The position numbers and the translations under genes are program-made. A stretch of 64,000 nucleotides of DNA from Alphaproteobacteria bacterium (GTDB lineage: Bacteria > Pseudomonadota > Alphaproteobacteria > Reyranellales > Reyranellaceae), in contig JAHBYP010000008.1 in NCBI GenBank assembly GCA_019635875.1, forward strand, positions 216,004-280,003, read 5' to 3'. This document shows positions 60,586 through 64,000 of this stretch, in pieces (the first letter of the stretch is position 1; the number at the start of each line of letters is the position of its first letter). The notes below the pieces were generated by a model. It was not told the origin of the DNA and did no database searches. It worked only from the letters and a program-made list of their open reading frames with translations.

Positions 60586-62553
60586 TCAGGCCGCGTCGAA
60601 GATTCCCGGATCGAGTCCGAGCTTGGCGAGCCGCGGCAGGAAGAACGGCCGGTGGCCGGTGCTGACGAAGGCGCCGCCGGTCGCGTCGTGGTCGTGGAAG
60701 AAGAGGTCGCGGCAGGCTGCGTCCCCGCCGTCGACGGCGGCCAGCTCGGCGATGTGGGTGACGCGCCGCGTGCCGTCGCGGAACGCCTCCAGATGCACCA
60801 CGAGATCGAAGGCGCCGGCGATGCGCCTGAGCGCCGTCGCCGGCGTCTCGTGCGGCTCCGTCTCGGCGATGCGGCGCGCCAGCTCCTCGACCGCGGCGCG
60901 CGGCGAGGCGGCCTCGCAGCTCGCCAGCACGCCGTCGCGGCCGGCGTCGATCAGGGTCGCCAGCGTGGCCACCGCGCCGTTGCCCAGCCCGTCGATCACC
61001 AGCCGGTCGGGCCGCAGGCGGGAGGCCGCGGCGATCGCCAGCGACAGGTCGATCGCCGGCACCATCTCCGGCCCGGCCTCGGGCGCCACGAGGCTGACGA
61101 CGTTGGCGACGTCGAGGCGCAGCTCGGGATGACGCTCCACCGTGACCACGCGCTGGTCGCCGGCGATGGTCCGTGCCAGCGCCGCGAGCATCGTCGTGCG
61201 GCCCGACTCGGCGCGCCCGCTGACCAGGATGTTGAGCCGGCCGCGCGCCGCGGCGCGCAGCAGCGCGGCCATGGGCGGCGACAGCGAATCCCATCCCACC
61301 ATGTCGTCGAGACTCGCCGTCGGCGCCGCGCGGCGGGTGATGGTGAACAGCGGACCCGACGGTGCCAGCGGCGGCGCGACGATGACGAAGCGACTGCCAT
61401 CGGGCAGGCGGCCTTCGATCAGCGGCCGCGGCGCGGCGGCCGGCGGCGCGCCGGCGAAGCGCGCCAGGCGCTCGAGCACGCTCGCCACATGCTGCGCGTC
61501 GCGGAAGCCGTCGACCCGCTCGATATGGCCGCGCCGCTCGACGAACACCGCGTCGGGCCCGTTGACCATGATCGCGCTCACCGCCCGGTCGCGCAGCAGC
61601 GGCTCGAGCACGCCCAGGCCGAAGGCGTCGTCGACAATGAGCTGCTCCAGCCGGGCGCGTTCGGCCTCGCCGACGCGCACGCCCACCTCGGCCAGCGCCT
61701 CGCCGGTAGTCTGCGACACCCAGCTCGCGAGCTCGGCGCGCGCGGCAGGCGGCGGATTGGCGGCGCGCCGGCGCTGCCAGGCGGGCGCGATGGCGGCGAG
61801 CGCCGCCTGCGCCGACATCCCGTCGGCCACGGCCGCCGGCTGCATCAGCTGCTGCGCCGCCGGCACTTCGCTGCCGAAGACCGTGCGGGCGGCATCGGCG
61901 GCGGCCGCTTCCATGTGCGCGATCTGCTCCGGCGTCAGCGTGTCGGTGCGTTCCCTGGCCGGCGGGAGGTCGCGCATCGGCCGGCGGCGCGGCGCCGGCG
62001 ACTCATTCATGGTGGGGCGCGGCTCGACCTCGACCAGCGGCGAGGGAATCGCCTCGATCGGCGGCGGCGGCGGCGGCGCGGCGGGCTCGGGCGGCAGGCC
62101 GGCCACCTCGCGGATGGCGCGCGCGTCGGGATCGCCATCGACGAAGTCGACCAGGCTCGACGGCGGCGCGCTGGGACCCGGCGCCGGCTTCAAGGTCGGC
62201 CAGCCGCGCTTGTGGTTGTCGAGCAGCTCGACGACGATGCGGCGCAGCTCGAAGCTGGTCAGGGTCACGCCCCGGGTGCGGAAATAGTTGTGCACCAGCT
62301 CGCCCAGCCGATAGGCGACGTCGCCGGCCGACAGGCCGCCCATCAGGGTCGAGTCGACCGGCCCGCGCAGCTCGCGGAACAGCAGCAGCCAGGTTTCCTC
62401 GAGCTGACGCGTGCGATTGTCGGATTGCCGCGGCGGAAAGATCGGGCCGGCCGAATTGTCGGAGGGATCGGTCTCGACCGCAGTCGCCTCCGCCGGGGAG
62501 TGCACGGCCTGGCCGTGCAGCGCCCCGCTACCGGGCTCGCCTGGAATACGCAT
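60586..62553 (-). CDS. Degenerate CpaF/type IV secretion ATPase paralogue
   Basis: A 655-residue protein whose last 350 residues align by motif to CpaF (TadA, VirB11-like). It keeps the fold marks IMVNGPDAVFVERRGHIERV and the GRLPDGSRF turn. Catalytic positions are changed: Walker A reads GRAESGRTT (Arg452 for Lys, at the place of GGTGSGKTT), the Walker B/GEVRGGE stretch reads IDGLGNGAV, and the HANSP box reads GVLASCEAASP. The first 190 residues are a Pro/Ala-rich, partly helical extension absent from CpaF. It stands alone, with no Tad/Flp pilus gene nearby. Likely a non-catalytic relative. Confidence 0.82.
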   Translation of the reverse strand: MRIPGEPGSGALHGQAVHSPAEATAVETDPSDNSAGPIFPPRQSDNRTRQLEETWLLLFRELRGPVDSTLMGGLSAGDVAYRLGELVHNYFRTRGVTLTSFELRRIVVELLDNHKRGWPTLKPAPGPSAPPSSLVDFVDGDPDARAIREVAGLPPEPAAPPPPPPIEAIPSPLVEVEPRPTMNESPAPRRRPMRDLPPARERTDTLTPEQIAHMEAAAADAARTVFGSEVPAAQQLMQPAAVADGMSAQAALAAIAPAWQRRRAANPPPAARAELASWVSQTTGEALAEVGVRVGEAERARLEQLIVDDAFGLGVLEPLLRDRAVSAIMVNGPDAVFVERRGHIERVDGFRDAQHVASVLERLARFAGAPPAAAPRPLIEGRLPDGSRFVIVAPPLAPSGPLFTITRRAAPTASLDDMVGWDSLSPPMAALLRAAARGRLNILVSGRAESGRTTMLAALARTIAGDQRVVTVERHPELRLDVANVVSLVAPEAGPEMVPAIDLSLAIAAASRLRPDRLVIDGLGNGAVATLATLIDAGRDGVLASCEAASPRAAVEELARRIAETEPHETPATALRRIAGAFDLVVHLEAFRDGTRRVTHIAELAAVDGGDAACRDLFFHDHDATGGAFVSTGHRPFFLPRLAKLGLDPGIFDAA

Positions 62554-62905
62554 CAGTCGCCTGCGCTGGAAAATGTCACGGACTATGAGGTCAAATATTC
62601 CTGCGCAGGATAACCGCGCAGCGATCGCGACGACAGCGAAAAATCAGCGAATTAGTAAGATTTCTCAATGACTTAGTCAAAAGCCAGACAACGACATGAG
62701 TTAGTCGGTCAAGTTCGCGCGTCACATCAGGAAAGGCGGTTGCTGCATCCTCTTGCACCGTCCGTGAGTTAACAGAATCAACCTGCCAGTTAAGTTGAAG
62801 TCGTCGGGTGCCGTTCCGCTAAAGCGGTTGCCACGCCGAATCGGTTCGGCCATGGTCCGCGCGCCTCTTCCGACAACCATCCGAAACAACCGACCCGAGG
62901 ACACC
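62554..62905. other. Divergent intergenic region, AT-rich
   Basis: 352 bases between the divergent CpaF-like and peptidylprolyl isomerase genes. It contains a 12-base palindrome TCCTGCGCAGGA (62599-62610), three TTAGT words between 62652 and 62706, and a weak hairpin GCCGAA/TTCGGC near 62836-62851. No gene, repeat or clear promoter pair is seen. Confidence 0.4.
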
Positions 62906-63436
62906 ATGCGCTGGATCGCATCGATTGTGGCAACGCTCGTCTTCCTTACGGTCGCCAGCGAGGGCCAGGCCATGGATCGCGAGAACACGCTTTATATCCA
63001 GCTCAAGGACGGCCGTGTCGTGATCGAAATGCGTCCCGACCTGGCGCCCAAGCACGTCACGCAGATCAAGAAGCTGGCGCGCGAGGGCAAGTACGATGGC
63101 GTCGTGTTCCACCGCGTGATCGACGGCTTCATGGCGCAGACCGGCGACCCGTCGGGCACCGGCTCGGGCGGCATGGGCGATCCGCTGCCGGCCGAGTTCT
63201 CCAAGGAGCCGCATGTGCGCGGCATCGCCTCGATGGCGCGCACCAACGATCCCAACAGCGCGCGCAGCCAGTTCTTCATCGTCTTCGCCGACGCGCGCTT
63301 CCTCGACGGCAAGTACACCGTGTGGGGCAAGGTCACCTCGGGCATGGAGTTCGTCGACAAGATCGCCAAGGGCGAGCCGCCGCGCGCGCCCGACAAGATG
63401 ATCAGCGTCAAGGTCGCCGCCGACGTGAAGGAGTGA
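62906..63436 (+). CDS. Cyclophilin-type peptidylprolyl isomerase, exported
   Basis: A 176-residue protein with a short signal (WIASIVATLVFLTVASEGQA) and a cyclophilin domain: YDGVVFHRVIDGFMAQTGDP (active Arg, Phe), SMARTNDPNSARSQFFIVFA and FLDGKYTVWGKVTSGMEFV. It catalyses cis-trans isomerisation of Xaa-Pro bonds, here likely in the periplasm. The ATG 62906 follows CCCGAGGACACC. A longer upstream frame is not supported. In other Alphaproteobacteria a similar gene accompanies coaD, but here it is far from it. Confidence 0.92.
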   Translation: MRWIASIVATLVFLTVASEGQAMDRENTLYIQLKDGRVVIEMRPDLAPKHVTQIKKLAREGKYDGVVFHRVIDGFMAQTGDPSGTGSGGMGDPLPAEFSKEPHVRGIASMARTNDPNSARSQFFIVFADARFLDGKYTVWGKVTSGMEFVDKIAKGEPPRAPDKMISVKVAADVKE

Positions 63437-63499
63437 GCGACGCCTTCACGCGACTCGAAGCAGCGTGAGACGAGGTCGCGCCAACCGGGGCCGCGCCCC

Positions 63500-63943
63500 G
63501 TGGCGCGGCCTTCGCCGCCCGCAGCCGCCATCGTCATCGGCGTCGCATCGCTGGTGCCGTTCATCGCCGGCGTGGCACTCGCGGTCTATGGCGGCACGCT
63601 CGACTGGCGCCTGTACGGCACCTCCCTGCTGAGCGCCTACGCCGCCTGCGCCCTGTCGTTTCTCGGCGCGGTTCACTGGGGCCTGGCAATGCGCGAGCAG
63701 CCGGTGCCGGCGCTGCGCCTCGCCATCTCGATCGTGCCCGTGCTGGTCGGCTTCGTCGCCCTGGCGATCGGCGGCCGTTCCGGCCTAACCGTGATGGCGG
63801 CCGGCTACCTCGGCGCTCTCGCCTACGACATCTTCGGCGCGCGGCAGGGCTTCGTGCCGGCGTGGTATCCGCGCCTGCGCTGGCCGCTCACGGGGATCGC
63901 GCTGGTCTGCCTGTTCGGCGCGATCCTCGGTGGCCCGCTTTAG
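63500..63943 (+). CDS. DUF3429 membrane protein
   Basis: A 147-residue protein with four or five membrane segments (IVIGVASLVPFIAGVALAVYG, AISIVPVLVGFVALAIG, LTGIALVCLFGAILGG). The stretch LLSAYAACALSFLGAVHWGL is the DUF3429 signature. Function unknown; found in many proteobacteria. GTG 63500 was taken as the start because no better in-frame ATG lies nearby; the ribosome site is weak. A family A element follows 8 bases after the stop. Confidence 0.85.
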   Translation: MARPSPPAAAIVIGVASLVPFIAGVALAVYGGTLDWRLYGTSLLSAYAACALSFLGAVHWGLAMREQPVPALRLAISIVPVLVGFVALAIGGRSGLTVMAAGYLGALAYDIFGARQGFVPAWYPRLRWPLTGIALVCLFGAILGGPL

Positions 63944-63951
63944 TCAGAACC

Positions 63952-64000
63952 TGTCATCCCGAGCGCAGCGAGGGATCCAGGGCGATCGTAGATCCCTCGC
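63952..64000. repeat. Palindromic element, family A (cut by the window edge)
   Basis: Starts TGTCATCCCGAGCGCAGC; the right arm begins (TAGATCCCTCGC) but is cut at base 64000. Lies 8 bases past the DUF3429 stop. Confidence 0.85.

Overview
The window is a GC-rich (roughly two-thirds G+C by eye), gene-dense bacterial chromosome segment. Gene content fits an alphaproteobacterium, probably Rhodospirillales or Hyphomicrobiales-like: a gyrA-coaD block, separate yajC-secD-secF followed by an Mth938-like gene, TrmFO, a DUF815 ATPase, and two GAAC-N7-GAAC sites (the alphaproteobacterial LexA box) in front of ssb and uvrA. The species cannot be named. I see no rRNA, CRISPR array, insertion sequence, integrase or phage gene.

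Layout. 1-489: 3' end of an HpcH/HpaI aldolase. 650-4687: an envelope O-acylation block (two SGNH proteins, an AlgI-type MBOAT and a small membrane protein). 4735-7812: methyltransferase, XRE regulator, class V aminotransferase and a small orphan. 7882-10511: a fused SecDF and tRNA-Lys. 10620-16233: YXWGXW protein, coaD, gyrA, HAD phosphatase, ssb. 16343-20896: alpha/beta hydrolase, an isoaspartyl-methyltransferase/erythromycin-esterase fusion, an MFS carrier and a VOC protein. 21235-30131: a BMP-type ABC importer interleaved with a formamidase, a biuret-hydrolase-like enzyme, a second cysteine hydrolase and another MFS carrier. 30163-33784: a MazE/Doc-type toxin-antitoxin pair and uvrA. 33870-41908: GNAT, Ntn-like hydrolase, DUF547, radical SAM plus chalcone-isomerase-like pair, DGPF/ECF42 sigma pair, DUF3179. 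41918-48115: RidA, TrmFO, LLM oxidoreductase, alpha/beta hydrolase, phytoene-synthase-like protein, PuuD-like membrane protein, SodB. 48246-52957: Mth938-like, secF, secD, yajC, DUF815. 53036-60347: a MacAB-like efflux set, metallo-lactonase, quinone-oxidoreductase-like enzyme and acyl-CoA synthetase. 60471-63943: tRNA-Leu, a degenerate CpaF-like protein, peptidylprolyl isomerase and DUF3429.

How it fits together. The clearest functional unit is 21235-30131. A lipoprotein-type binding protein, two permeases and a double ATPase could import a small nitrogen-rich solute, and the amidases encoded between the transporter genes could release ammonia from it. A sequence matching the sigma-54 -24/-12 pattern (GG-N10-GC) lies 57 bases before the first gene, as expected for nitrogen control. 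The hydrolase at 25631 keeps exactly the catalytic spacing known for Rhizobium biuret hydrolase.

A second theme is repeats: thirteen palindromic elements of two superfamilies (about 65 bp, and about 125-155 bp) sit strictly between genes, and four of them fall at successive junctions inside the nitrogen cluster. Other points that stand out are a CpaF-like ATPase that has lost its Walker lysine and other catalytic residues, a GyrA with Lys at the quinolone-determining position, an alpha/beta hydrolase with Ala for the nucleophile, a MacA-like adaptor carrying a Spy-like LTxxQ insert, and two complete SecD/SecF sets.
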